From Purpureocillium takamizusanense (taxonomy: Eukaryota > Ascomycota > Sordariomycetes > Hypocreales > Ophiocordycipitaceae): 64,000 bases of DNA. Location: positions 2,108,001 through 2,172,000 of the forward strand of contig NC_063073.1 of assembly GCF_022605165.1 (NCBI RefSeq), in the 5' to 3' direction. Shown here piece by piece: positions 9,866 through 23,369 of the stretch (position 1 is the stretch's first letter; each line of letters begins with the position of its first letter). Under the pieces are notes generated by a model that searched no databases, was not told where the DNA came from, and worked only from the letters and a program-made list of their open reading frames with translations. A program made the position numbers and the translations under genes.

Positions 9866-12827
9866 CTTGATGGAATACTAGCAAAAAGTCTTGGTAAAGT
9901 ACCCGTTCTGTCGAACTATAAGATGTGATAGAAAGAGCTCGTAGGTCGTCGTAGAGATGGACAAGGGGAAACGACCTCCAGTCCGTTATATACACATTCT
10001 TACCTGGAAACTATCGTAATTGTTCCTCGAGTGACTTGAAACGATGCCCAAAGCCCCCGCTCCCCTCTCCTTCATGTCTGCCCCGGCTGTAAACCGCGAA
10101 GACACGGTTCGTCTCCCGGATATGAGCGACAAATCCTCCAGACCGGACTAGCATTGCGTCGGCATCGATGCCACCCATCCAGCCGCCAGCACATGTCATT
10201 ACCGACCTGTAAACCGGCGGCCAGCATCTCCAGCTCCGGAAAGCAGGAGTCTAGAATGGCCTCTGCGTAGATGAACGCGTGAGATGTGTCTTTGATGAAG
10301 AAGCCGAACCGCTCCGAGCGATGCAGTCTGCTGCTTAACTCGCCCCTCCTGTGTGTGTGGTGAAGTCAAGAGTGGGCCGATAAAAGTGTGCGAGGCATGC
10401 GACGAACTAACAAACAGCGTCACTGACGTAACTGAGCGCATCGCTCGGAGCTCGAAATTAGACGTCGTGCCCCAGAGTTTGGGACTTTTGTCGTCTGTTG
10501 TCTTGTTCATGTCGTGCAACTCTCGTGTTGCTGGATAAGCCAGGAAAACAAGACGGCAGATTGGATCTGGTATGGTCTTACAGTATACAAGAGGGAGGCA
10601 ATAAACTCTTGACATCAAGCACGGTTTTAAATCATACGACGAAGTGGCAGCAGGCACTTTGCGCTCTACTACCAACTTGGTCTCCGTGCGTACGTTCCAG
10701 TCATGTTTCCCATGTCCCTCGAGCGACGTCGGCCAGCACAGCTCTGGCCGAACCATTATTACGCACTTATCAAAACACACCCAGCCGTGTAACTTATCAT
10801 GGTTTCAAGGCAAGTCGACATAACCGTGCTATTTCTTTTCCCTTGGCAAACTCAAATCTGCCCAACTCTTTGCGTCATCAACAAGTAGTACTAAACTCAA
10901 CAGTCGAACCAAACACTATGTACAAGTCAACGATTATTAGTCGGAGTGTCATACATAACAGAGTACTGCCTTCCGCAACCCTGCTTCTTTCCACATGAAG
11001 AGGCGGGGTTCCTTCCGATGCGACGACCCCGAACAATGGTGCCTTGGTGCCAATGCCCGGTCTCAGAGAAGTACCTTAATAAAGCAAAAGTTCACAAGAG
11101 GTCATGTACCCACAAATTGCTCGGCATATGTCATGCGTTGCCATGCGAGGTAATCTAAGAGTCTATGCAGTGAGCCCCGTTGTATCCGGCTGGGGTTTTT
11201 CTTACATGTCTAGGCACCGTACCGTACAATACGCACCTGCGGATCGGATGTCGTGTGCATCCCGCGTACGTACATGCTTCCACGAGTACACGTACGGAGT
11301 ACGGGGAGGGAGGCTGGGTTCGCGGCCCATCCCGAGGCCCACCAGTTGAGAGGCTGGGTCACAATTAAACTTGTGTCAACGTTGCAAAGAAAACGTCACC
11401 AGCTCGGAAACCTCAAGGTGGCCATGGGGACATACATACATACTTACAGCCAACAAGAAACTCTCCTGTTTTTCATTCGCTCGCTGGTGCCCCGCGACCC
11501 CCCTGTATATTGAACTGGTTCCCTCTAGGGCAGGAGGCGGTATTCAGTGACATGCTCATCAGCAAACGGTCCCTGCCTACAACGTAGGCTGTACGGATAC
11601 CCAACGGTCCGGCTGCACGAGCTGGGTCGAGACTCGACAGCAGGACTGGATGGTGGGCCGGGGGGGGGGAAAGGGGTAGTGGTGGTGGTGGTGGTGGACT
11701 CTGGCTGTGGTGTGCATGGCATGAGGGCCCCGCCTCGGCCGAGGGCGGCGGCATTAACTCTGCACCTGCGTTGGATCATGGCCTCCGCGAGAGAAACGGG
11801 GAGGGGGGGGGGCTTTGCTGTCCAGTCTGGCGCAAAAAGATTCGTGGCTGTTCAGCTCGCCTCCAGCCCTGAACAACGAAGACGGGAAAGGAAGCAAGTG
11901 ACGATGCTCGAGCCCCGCAACACGTCTCGGCCGGAAGAGTTTGTCCATGTTCCATCTCATCTTCAACATCTCTCCTGCTTCTTCTTGCCCCCATCGTGGC
12001 ACGGGTCCCCTGCTTTCATCCGCCATGGCCGTGGCCTTGCCTCCAGTCGCCGCTGCTGCTTCTGCCAACACGGTGGAACCAGCCAACCAACCAAGGAAGC
12101 TTTTTTGCGTGTGATGCCAGCGAAGGGGCCCCATTCCACCTGGACAGGCATGACACCCGTCAGTCAACCGTCCCTCGCTCATGCATGCCTGCCTGCGCCA
12201 CCCCAGACCGTCGCACGTGCCACCACCTCTCTCTTACTCTCTCACCCCCTTTCGCGGTGCTGCCCCCCTCCCCCGGGTCCGTCACTTCAAGGCTGAGAGT
12301 GGAGGAAGCAAAGGGGGCGCAGGCGGGCGAGGCGAGAGCGTGATGCTGCCGAAGCTTCGTTGGCTCCAGATTTGGGACTAGCAGCAGGGGAGGGGGGGCA
12401 AGCAGTCAACAAGACAAATGTACGTATGCCCTATGCTGCCAACCGCGGGAGGAGGAGAGAACCAATCGTTGACGGATGGAGACGGAAGAGGGACGTGGGG
12501 AGGGAGGGAGAAAGGCAGCATAGATAGATGGTTGAGGAGGGCCCGAAAGGGCCTCTCTATTGCTGCTGCTGCTGCTGCTCTTCACCACCTACGGAATAGT
12601 TGCGACAAACAAACGACGATTCTTTGCTGCATATTGCTTTGCACCTACCTATCCGGCTGAGCAAAGGGAGGGGAAAACGACTTACACGCCCACCTTGCCG
12701 CGCAACCATCATCGCCCAGCGACGGTGAGAAGCAACAACAACCGGTTTCCGGCAACGGATACTCGCCTTTGGTTCTTTTAAAAATGTCGCATGCGCCCCG
12801 TCGCGCCTCTACTACTACAGCTTGGTT
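9866..12827. other. Gene-poor region with a possible gene relic
   Basis: No complete gene is supported. On the minus strand about 10200-10350 an exon-like segment follows a CACACACAG acceptor and reads as a plausible amphipathic protein (RSERFGFFIKDTSHAF...), but no start, partner exons or clean end could be joined. The 11.5-12.3 kb stretch is stop-poor GC-rich DNA with G-runs and GGT repeats. The last 150 bases are probably the GH76 promoter and leader. Confidence 0.4.
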
Positions 12828-14501
12828 ATGAGGCTGTTACTCTCGCCAGGCGTGGCCGTGGCGGCGGTGGTATCGGTGCTGTTGTCGACAGCCGGCCAAA
12901 CCGCCGCCGAAGATGCCTCTCCGTTTTCCATCGACTCCGAAGGTGAGAAGAGAGAGTCCGTCCATCTAGTGTTTTGACTATTGCCTTTGCCCTGCCGCGG
13001 GCGGCTGGACACGACTTGTGTGTTGTGAGAGACAGACAGAGCGAGGCTAACTCCCCGCACCTCCCCCATCCTTTTCCCGCCCCCCCAGACGACATCAAGA
13101 AGACGGCCAGCATCGTCGCCTGGGACCTGATGCAGTACTACAAGGGCAACCTGACGGGAGAGACGCCGGGCATCCTCCCCGGCCCTCCTCCCGCAGGAGA
13201 CTACTACTGGTGGGAGGCGGGAGCCATGTGGGGGACGCTCATCGACTACTGGGCGTGGAGCGGCGACTCGACGTACAACGACGAGATCATGGCGGCGATG
13301 CAGTGGCAGGTCGGGCCCAAGGCCGACTACCAGCCGCCCAACGTGACGGCCTCGCTCGGCAACGACGACCAGGCCTTCTGGGGCATGTCGGCCATGCTCG
13401 CCGCCGAGTCCAAGTTCCCCGACCCGCCGTCGGACAAGCCGCAGTGGCTGGCCCTCGCCCAGGCCGTCTTCAACACGCAGGCCGCGCCCGACCGGCATGA
13501 CCAGCTGTGCGGCGGGGGGCTGCACTGGCAGATCTACAGCGTCAACCACGGCTACCCGTACAAGAACAGCATCGCCAATGGCTGCTTCTTCAACCTCGGC
13601 GCCCGCCTGTATCGCTATACCGGCAACACGACGTACCTGGACTGGGCGGTGCGCACCTGGGACTGGATGGACCGCGTCGGCTTCATCGACAGGGAGACCT
13701 GGGCCATATACGACGGCGCCAACTCCAACAAGGGGTGCAAGGAGATTAACCGCGCCGAGTTTTCGTATAACAACGCCATCTTTGCCCAAGGCGCGGCGTT
13801 TCTGTACAATGCGGTGAGTGGGAGGAGCCTTGCCGTCCGTCGATCAGTCAAAGAAGGGGGGAGAGATGTAACTGGAGCACCGGACTGACTGCTGCGGAAA
13901 ATATCACATCACACAGACAGAAGACGCCGTCTGGAAGCAGAGAACCGAGAAGCTCGTCGAGTACGGGCTCAAGACCTTCTTCCCCAAGGGCGTCGCCGTC
14001 GAAATCTCGTGCGAAACCGCCGGCACCTGCACGACCGACATGCTCACCTTCAAGGGCTTCCTGCACCGGTGGTACTCGGTCATCACGCAGATCGTGCCGT
14101 CCACGGCGCCGTCCATCCGGCCCATCCTCAAGAAGTCGACGGCCGCGGCCATCAAGCAGTGCACGGGGGCGGCACTCGGGCGGCAGTGCGGCTTCAAGTG
14201 GGCGACGGGCGTCTACGACGGCAAGACGGGCGCCGGGCAGCAGATGAGCGTCCTTGCCGCCGTGGCCTCGCAGCTCGTCGGCCTCGACGGCAAGGCCCCC
14301 GTCACGGGCAAGTCGGGCGGCACCTCCAAGGGCAACCCCAACGCCGGGTCGGGCGGCGACACGGATCCCGCGGACCGCCACCGGCCCATCACCACGGCGG
14401 ACCGCGTCGGCGCCGGCTTCGTGACGTTTACGCTCGTGGCCCTGGTGGGCGGCGTCTTTGCGTGGATGATGCTGGATACGCATCAGGGCGGTGAGAGTTG
14501 A
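12828..14501 (+). CDS. GH76 alpha-1,6-mannanase/transglycosylase of the DFG5/DCW1 type
   Basis: Three exons (12828-12942, 13089-13813, 13917-14501) encode 474 residues with consistent phases. A signal peptide covers about 1-24. The GH76 domain begins at about residue 40. The adjacent acidic pair in SLGNDDQAFWG (Asp131-Asp132) matches the catalytic Asp-Asp of bacterial GH76 mannanases, and WWEAGAMWG, CGGGLHWQ and KNSIANGCFFNLGARL are family signatures. In yeast, Dfg5 and Dcw1 are surface enzymes thought to cut GPI-glycan mannose and transfer GPI-proteins to wall glucan. A Gly/Ser/Asp linker precedes a C-terminal hydrophobic segment (AGFVTFTLVALVGGVFAW) with a short polar tail, so it is anchored either by this helix or by GPI. 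The start ATG at 12828 is chosen because the earlier ATG at 12784 runs into a stop. Confidence 0.88.
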
Positions 14502-15264
14502 ATCTTCTTTTTTAAAGCGTGTACGGCTTGATTGTGTTTATAGCAGACTTTGGATTCCTAGAAAGGTTCGTTAGGGTGTTTGTGATCGGAGGGCGGGCGT
14601 CGGTGTATGCTTTTGATCAAAGACTTTGCTTGCCTGCCTTACTGCTTGCTTGCCCCGGGGGGAATAGTAGGTAATGCGAGTACCTACATTCGTGTGAGAG
14701 GCATGCCATCAAGCAGACGCCAGTAAGGTGTATGTCAGTCAGGTGGAGGTGCTCCGTGGCAGCAGCAGTAGGCAACCATGTTGGAAGTCTGGTGTGACGA
14801 ATCTGTTTGAAAATCTGCACACTGGGAGGAAGCAGGCAAGCAAGCATTGAAGCTTCGCGAAAGACAATAGGCAAGGGAAGGGTTTGGTTCCCAACTCTCA
14901 ATATACCCCAGGGCCGCAGCTGTCAGCTTCAGGGGCCGACAAGCCGCTGATGAGGAGGAGCCGCAGCACTACCAGGGAACTGTTCCAACTGCACTAGCAC
15001 GCTTTCGGTTGGCCCCAGCGGGTGCGCCACACCAACCTTGGAAGGGCCGCCCGTGCTTCTTGCTTGCGGCTCCAGCTTCAACCTCCAACCTCCATCTCCC
15101 CAACTTCACCTCTCCATTTCCCCATCTGCCCTGCCGCCATCCCCCTTCCACATCCTCTCCCCACGCACCAACGTCATCGCTGCGACCCTCGACATACACC
15201 ACGCCGGCCGGAAGTCGCGCGTCTACGCAAACGTACGCGCACGCACGCTTAGGGCCGCGCAGCC
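14502..15264. other. Intergenic region
   Basis: Holds the 3' flank of the GH76 gene and the CT-rich promoter and leader of TAF7. Nothing else is recognised. Confidence 0.5.
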
Positions 15265-16619
15265 ATGTCTGCCCCCGGCGACGGCGGCGCCATGCCTGCG
15301 CCGCCGCCGAAGCCGCGCCTGAAAATCAACGTCAGCCGCTCCTCGTCCTTTGCCGCCGCCGCGCCCGATGCCTCGACCGCCGCGACTCCCGGTCCGGCAG
15401 CGAGCGGCACCCAGCGGACGCCCGCCTCCGCGACCCCGACCAACGGCGGTGCCGGCCCCCGCAAAGTCAAGCTCAAGATCAGCTCTTCGCAACCCCCGAC
15501 GCCCTCCCTAGACAAGGACAAGGCCCCTCCAGCGCCGCCGCCCGCCGCTGCGCCTGTTGTCAAGACAAAGGCCGGCCGCCAGCCCAAGCCCACGCAGAAG
15601 CTCGTCGAGAGCAAGAAGCGAACGCACGACGATGACGAGGACCTGCCGCTGGCCGTCTCCGCCGGAGGCCCCCCAACCACCAAGATCAAGATCCGCCAGT
15701 CCATCGGAGTCTCCAAGGCCGGGCCAACCCAAGTCGTTCTCAAACCGCGCGGACGCCCACCGCTCCACCCACCCGGCGACGGATACGACTCCGAGGCCAG
15801 CGACAGGGAAATCGACCCGGCCATCGAGGAGCAGTTCATCTTGCGCATGCCCCCGGGTGAGCACTGCGAGTACGTCCGCTGGTGCATGGACAACGGCAAG
15901 ATGGGCGTGCCGCGCAGCCAGGGCGGCGCCGACATCTCCCTCAAGTTTTTCGACGAGGAGTCGCGCCGCGCCATGGTCACCGTCAAGGGCCAGCACTTTG
16001 CCGCCGTCATGGTCGACCTGCCCACCATCACCGAGGCCATGAAGACGTGGGACAAGAAGTCCTTTATGAAGTCGGCCGATATCTGCCAGATGCTGCTCGC
16101 CTTCCAGACGGTCAAGGACGATGCCGAGGCCAAGACGGCTCCGCTGCCCACCATGATCGACCCCAACTTCAAGTGGCCTCACGGCCTCACCCCTCCCATG
16201 CACGACTGCGTCAACCGCCGCTTCGCAAAGACCATCAGCCGCAAGGAAATCGAGGACAAGGAAGCTGAGGTCGAGAGGCTTCTCGCCGAGGATGCGAAGG
16301 CCGCGTCCACGAAGTGGGAATGGGTCGATGAGCGCCAGCGCGAGGCTGATGAGGACTACGGCGCCGATGAGGACGCCGAGGGCGAGGTCGACGACTCCGC
16401 CGCCATGGGCTACTTCGGCGCCCAGGACGCCGGCGACGTCGCCGACGGCGCTGTGGACGACCACGACGACCTCGAGGCCGACCTCGAGGCCGCCTTTGCC
16501 GACGACGGCCTCGCCGATACACCTGCTACGGGCGGCGACATGGCGACGCCCATGACGACACAGGTCGAGACCCCCGCCGCTGGCCTGCACGAGAGCATCG
16601 AGAACGACGAGTCGGAAGA

Positions 16620-16652
<33 letters not shown>

Positions 16653-16884
16653 TGATGATGACGACGACGAGGACCTCGACGAGGACCAGCGCGCCCAGCG
16701 CGACGAGATGCAGGGCGTGCGCGACATCATCCACGACATGACCAAGCAGCTCGCCCGCCGTATGGAGGACTTGGGCAAGACCCACAACAAGATTCTCCGC
16801 AGCCGCCTCGAGAACCAGATCAAGCAGCTGAGGTCCGAGATTGACCTCAAGAAATCGTCCATTGGCATGGAGTTGGATGACTAG
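15265..16884 (+). CDS. TAF7: Transcription initiation factor TFIID subunit 7 (TAF7/TAFII55)
   Basis: An intronless 539-residue protein. The TAFII55 N-terminal domain starts at about residue 190 with EEQFILRMPPGEHCEYVR and continues through ISLKFFDEESRRAMVTVKG and the LVDLPTITEAMKTWD-like segment, the part of TAF7 that contacts TAF1. The first 180 residues are a Pro/Ala/Ser-rich disordered extension with Lys-rich KPRLKINVSRS and RKVKLKIS patches. After the domain come acidic stretches, a run of about 17 aspartates (around residues 453-470), and a C-terminal coiled coil (QRAQRDEMQGVRDIIHD through RSRLENQIKQLRSEID). It acts in the nucleus as part of TFIID, regulating TAF1 and promoter engagement. 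The gene is convergent with the coiled-coil gene ending at 17323. Confidence 0.9.
16621..16671 (+). repeat. Coding (GAC/GAT)n microsatellite in TAF7
   Basis: In-frame GAC/GAT units encode the poly-Asp run of TAF7. Confidence 0.8.
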
Positions 16885-17126
16885 GAACCTCTCCCTCCTA
16901 TTTAGCCACTAGGGCATGGCTGTTTTGTCGGTCTTCTTTCACCTTTGGTTCTGGGGCGTTTTATCTGGAATTTGCCCAACTCGGCGTAAAAGGGACTGCG
17001 GGATGGGGCTGGGCCAAGTGCCCCCCTTTCCAATCGGCGTTCAAGGAAGGGTTCTTTGCGTTTCTGTTCCTGAGACAAGAAGCTCTCGGTCAATCTGATA
17101 TCCCCAACGGCAAGTCACAGCCGTCG

Positions 17127-17132
17127 AATAAA
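17127..17132 (+). terminator. TAF7: AATAAA polyadenylation signal, TAF7
   Basis: AATAAA lies 243 bases after the TAF7 stop codon on the same strand. A second AATAAA follows at 17156. Confidence 0.4.
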
Positions 17133-17322
17133 ATCGATCAAGTAGAGTCGATACCAATAAAAACTTCATCTGGCAGCCATATTCCCTCCGTCCTCTAAAC
17201 TCCTACCCCAGTCACATTGGCTTCTCTGCGACTTATCACCCAACACCAATCCACTCGAAACCGCCAGCAACCCTGAGCCCATCATCGTCGCCGTGCCACC
17301 AAGAACGACAGGAAGGGCACTC

Positions 17323-18428
17323 TCAGCGTAGCGCCTTGATGGCGCTCTTTTCATGGTGAACCAGCGCGTCCACGATCGCCTCCTCCACGTCCTGCCAGGT
17401 CACGTCGCGGCAAAACTCGTCGAGCGAGCGGGGGCGGGAGCTCAAGCGCCGCCGCCTCGTCGCCTGCAGGCGGCGCTGGATGGCACGCTGGATGAAGACG
17501 GCCATGCCCGGGTCGCGCTTGGACTGCTGCTTGAGGTAGTTGGCGACGAACTCGGCGTCCGGGAGGCGCGACGTCTTGTGGTCGCTGTGCCACCGCCGGG
17601 TGGAGCTGATGGCCTCTTGAATGCGCCGCTTGGGTGCCTGAACGGAGCAGTCTGTCGAGTCTACTTGTTAGCACGCCTGGCCGGTAGTCGGGCGTATTTC
17701 GAGACACCAAACGTGAAAGAGTCTGCGTGACCGAGTGAGGGCGATAGAGAAGAGAGCGCGCGTGAGTTCTCACCTGTGCGGCACACGGAGGCAAAACCCT
17801 TGCCAGCCATCGAGGCACGCGGCCCCATGAAATGGTTACCCGCAACGCCGCTCGCGAGCATCGCCTCCGCCTCCGCCGGCGACGGGAACGAATCCAGCTG
17901 CGCAGCAACCGAATTCATCATGGACCGGAGGTCGCCCATCTCCTTGCGGAGCTGCTCGCGGAACTCGGCGGCCTCACGGCGGCTGCGCTCTAGCAGGAGC
18001 TCGACGTCGGCGCTGCCGCCGCCCCTGGGCGCCTCGTCGATACGAGCCTTGACGGCGAGCACCTCGCGCGTCATGTCGGCGAGGCGGCGCTCGTGCTCGC
18101 GCCGGAACGCGTCGTCGCGGGCTGTCGCCGCGACTACGTCCTTGAGCTCGCGCTCGAGCCGCTCCGCCTGGTTAGCGACAGCGCGTAGGCCGAGCTCGAC
18201 CGTCATTTTGGCGAGGGCGTTGGCGGCATTGGTGTACAACTTGCTGGAGCTGCCGGCGGCGGGGGAAGTTCCTCCCGCCGTCGCATAGGACGACGATGAC
18301 GGGGTTGTGAGGCCTGTGACTGCTGCTGGAGCCTTGAGGGAGGAGCTGGGCAGTGTGGTGGACGAGGCTGCTGCCTTGGGTGGGAGGGAGCGACGCCGGG
18401 GTGCCATAACTGAAGCTTCAGCCTCCAA
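17323..18428 (-). CDS. Coiled-coil protein of unknown function
   Basis: Two exons (17774-18428 and 17323-17651) joined at phase 1 by a GTGAGA donor and a GACAG acceptor encode 327 residues. The N-terminal 80 residues are Ser/Ala/Pro-rich and probably disordered. Residues about 85-190 are rich in charged heptads (QAERLERELKDVV, EHERRLADMTREVLAVKARID, REAAEFREQLRKEMGDLRSMM) and should form a coiled coil. The C-terminal part is basic and helical, ending in FCRDVTWQDVEEAIVDALVHHEK, and looks like a compact conserved domain. I do not recognise the family. A second in-frame ATG seven codons downstream (18407) is an alternative start. The gene is convergent with TAF7 and lies in tandem downstream of the DUF3074 gene. 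Confidence 0.7.
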
Positions 18429-18834
18429 GTGACGTCGGTCGTAGCGTAAATAAGGATAGAGCTTGTGACTACCTCGGGCGTTGTCCCTTGCTATGCGAGG
18501 AGGTGGAGGAGGAGGAGGAGGAGGAGGATAAAGGCGATCAGAGTTAGCTGCGCACTCGGCATTGCGAGCTCGAGTGGCCAGCTTTCAGGAATTAAGAATC
18601 AGGAGTCAGGGGGCAAGTGCACCTGCACACGACTTGTATCCTCGAGAAGCTACTCAGTTCCGGGCATTGGCTGCTCCTTCCTTGCTGGCAAGTGATGTGA
18701 CATCCTCGTATGTTGCGCTCAGGGAAGGAGGCCTGGTGTCTCGAGGAAGGAGAGACGCACAGATCGACACCACCTCCCTCCCTTTCTTTACCTAAGGTAT
18801 TAAGTATTCCAAGGCACGAAGCACCTACTCGGCA

Positions 18835-19815
18835 TCAACCGCCGCCGCCCTCGACCTTAGTCTTGTCCTTGGTCCTCTCCTCCGCGATCCACGACAGGAA
18901 CATGTCCACGTCCTTGGCCACCTGCCCCGGCACGGCCATCCTCTGCACCCACGCCGGCAGCACCCCCTTCGCGTCCGATACCGTCCCCATGACCCATTCC
19001 ACCGCCGCCACGCCGCCGTCTCCCGCCCCTGGCACCTCTCGCACCCGCTCGACGCTCGTATACGCGCCGAGAACCGCCCCCGACTGGCCTCCCACCGTCT
19101 CGCCGTCGCCGCTGTCGCCGCCCGCCGTGGTCTTCGTCGTCGTCGCAACCTGCACCACCAGGAACTCGCGTCGGCCCTCCACTGCCGCCGTCGCCTGGAC
19201 CACGGGAAAGACGCGGTTTCGCAGTGGTGCCGGCAGCTTGTGCGTCGACTCCTCGACCTTGAGCGTCCAGTCTGCCCACGTGTCGTCCCCCAGCCGGACG
19301 CGCACGCCCGCGCAATCCCAGGCGCGGAGCACCCGCGTGCTCAGCACGGTGGGCGTGAAGGCTCGCTCCGCCTCGGCGTGCTCCTCCTTGAAGCACCGCC
19401 TCCACTCGGCCCAGCTCGCCGTCCCGCGCGCCGCCGCGTCGTCGTGCACGCTCCGCCGCGCGACCCACGTCTCCGGCCCGCGTGCCTTGTCGTCCGCCGA
19501 CGACGCGCCGGGCGGGCGGTGCGCCGCCCTCGCCACGGCCGCGAGCTCCCCCGCGGGGACGACGCGCTCGTAGAGATGCACCGGCGACGTGGACCCAGGG
19601 TACGTCTTGACGCCGTGCGGCTTCCACGGCGAGTCGGTTGCGCCTGTGGTCTGAGGGCTTGTGGGTGCGGAAGGCAGTGAGGCGATGAAGGGCAGCGCCT
19701 CACGCAACAGAGCCTCGAGAAACGGCGTGAGCTCCTCCGGCCCCGCGGATGCTACGGGCAGCTGCGACGGCTGGATGCCCCAAAGGCGCACCAGCGGGCC
19801 GTATTCTTCCCCCAT
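18835..19815 (-). CDS. DUF3074 START-like domain protein
   Basis: An intronless 326-residue protein starting at the ATG at 19815; upstream in-frame codons lack family character. The fold is inferred from the DUF3074 pattern: SPWKPHGVKTYPGS near the start, then YERVVPAGELAAVARA, WAEWRRCFKEEHAEAERAF, TWADWTLKVEESTHKLPAPL, NRVFPVVQATA and EFLVVQV, ending in WVMGTVSDAKGVLPAWVQRM followed by DVDMFLSWIAEER. DUF3074 proteins are START/Bet v1-like helix-grip folds expected to bind a lipid or other hydrophobic ligand. No ligand is known here. There is no signal peptide or membrane segment, so it is probably cytosolic. Confidence 0.75.
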   Translation of the reverse strand: MGEEYGPLVRLWGIQPSQLPVASAGPEELTPFLEALLREALPFIASLPSAPTSPQTTGATDSPWKPHGVKTYPGSTSPVHLYERVVPAGELAAVARAAHRPPGASSADDKARGPETWVARRSVHDDAAARGTASWAEWRRCFKEEHAEAERAFTPTVLSTRVLRAWDCAGVRVRLGDDTWADWTLKVEESTHKLPAPLRNRVFPVVQATAAVEGRREFLVVQVATTTKTTAGGDSGDGETVGGQSGAVLGAYTSVERVREVPGAGDGGVAAVEWVMGTVSDAKGVLPAWVQRMAVPGQVAKDVDMFLSWIAEERTKDKTKVEGGGG

Positions 19816-20545
19816 ATTGTGAAGGCGGGTGTGTGTACCTCGCTCGCGAGCAGGCTTGCTCTTGAACGCAGTTTGCGACGGTGACGGCTGCGCTCTGTAA
19901 GTTACCTCGTACGAGGTAGTGTAAATACTCAGTGATGAGCGAAGGGCGAGATGATGTATTCCCCGCCAAGTGAGCAAGCGGAAAGAGAGCCAGAAAATAA
20001 AATGAAGCAAACCCCTCGAACGTGTGGCGAGAGCAGGAATGGCGCACGTCTCTGCCCGGGGGTGGAAGGCTCGCGGCCACTCTTGTAGTGCCGTGCCGTT
20101 TCATCCGGGGCGAGTCTCACAGTCATTGATCGGATGTGACGTCCACGGTGGGAGCCCCGCCCCGCGTGTCTCAACGACGACCAGGCCGCTGGAGTATTCG
20201 ACAGCCAGTCAACCCGGCAATATCAAAGTCAGAAGCACCAAAAAGAAAGGAAAAAAGAAAAAAGGGAGGGGAAAGAGAAAACAAGGCTCCCGGCGTGATT
20301 GTCGTATAGTCTATGCATTAGAGTATGTATGTATTATAACCATGACGCTCGCATGGGCCGCCTCTACATGCACCGGCGATGCCCAGTCCAGTCACACAAA
20401 AAATTCCCGTCCCGTACTGGAAAGCCACCCGTCTATATATACATCCAGCAGTCGTGGCGGTCATCCGAGGCTGCCTTCTTTCCTCGACTTGTTGCGCCTT
20501 TCACTCCCCAAAGTGCGCAGTGGGCGCTCCCCCTTCTGGCATCAT
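19816..20545. other. Intergenic region between DUF3074 gene and CYP51B
   Basis: Holds the promoter of the DUF3074 gene and the 3' flank of CYP51B on the minus strand. An A-rich stretch lies at about 20235-20285. No gene is seen. Confidence 0.5.
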
Positions 20546-22272
<1,727 letters not shown>

Positions 22273-23369
22273 GGTGGCGCGTGTGCTCTGTCGTTGTTGC
22301 TGTTGCTGCTGTAGGAGGTGTTTTTGCGAGCCGGCGCTTCTCGTGAGACTCTCGATGGGTATACACTGGGCGACGGTCGGCTGTCGTCGTCGTCACTGTC
22401 CGTCTGTCTGTCGTCGAGTGTCGTCGAGGTCGCGAGCGCGCAGGGCGGATAGATGGATAGAGGGGGGGGGCAAGAAAAGCACGGCAGGTAAAAGTAATTT
22501 GAGAGGCCTTCTTTCGTCCCAGGCCCGTCAGGGGGGCCCACCCTGTCCGACCCGGCCTGCACCACCTCATCAGGGCCGCTGTGGGCGTTCCAGTTGTGGG
22601 GTCGCGCTGCTGCCGATGTCTGCGTCAGGGACCAGCCAATCACGGTCGTGCGCTGACACGGCGCATGGAGGCTCGTATTCGGGTTCGCGGACCAAGTGTG
22701 GCGGTCGCATTCGAATCGCAGGGTCCGGGAAGAGCCCTCCCTTCTTGAGATGGGCTTCCAGCACGGCCGAAACATTCTGGACGGCTCCCGCCAGGCATGG
22801 GGTCGCCTATCAGGTGTCTTCCCATGGTCAGGACCGACGACTCTCATGGCATGTTCGCGATGACCCTGGCTCTCTGTACAAACGCCATGCCATCCTCCCC
22901 CAAAATTCGTCCGCAGTGGCAGCAGAATCATGCCATTTCCAGCTACGAGTCCTCCCTGTCTGTGGTCGGCGGCGACGCGAATAAGAGCATGGGTGGGCCC
23001 CCTCCTCGCCCGGACACGCACCACATGCTGGCTGAGCCTCATACACTCCACTCACTTTACGCATCGCGACTTCACAACGCGCTATACAAAAGTACTTCTT
23101 CCGTAACAGCTTCATTTCTCCCCAATTGCTGGCCCCAATATGGTGTCTCCTCGTCCAGAGACGCCACGGAGAGCGTATCCGTGTCCAACACTACGTGCCT
23201 ACAACGGCGACCAACTTCTAGCAGAGCCGTAGAACCATACTCTCGTCCGCCAGACAAACAAATCATCCAACAAGTGGCTGTCATGTCTCGTGTCCACTGT
23301 CGGCTCATTAGATCCCAACGCCAAATCACGCTCACCACCACATGTCCCAGATTCCAGGTCCTCGACATC
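22273..23369. other. Intergenic region upstream of CYP51B
   Basis: Promoter and leader of CYP51B lie at the left end and the 3' flank of the membrane-protein gene at the right end. Stop-poor frames on the minus strand here lack any recognisable protein character. Confidence 0.5.

Noticed and set aside
11547..12296. 249-residue open frame on the plus strand
   Set aside because: Contains poly-Val from a GGT repeat and no coherent domain; other strands and frames in the same span are also open.
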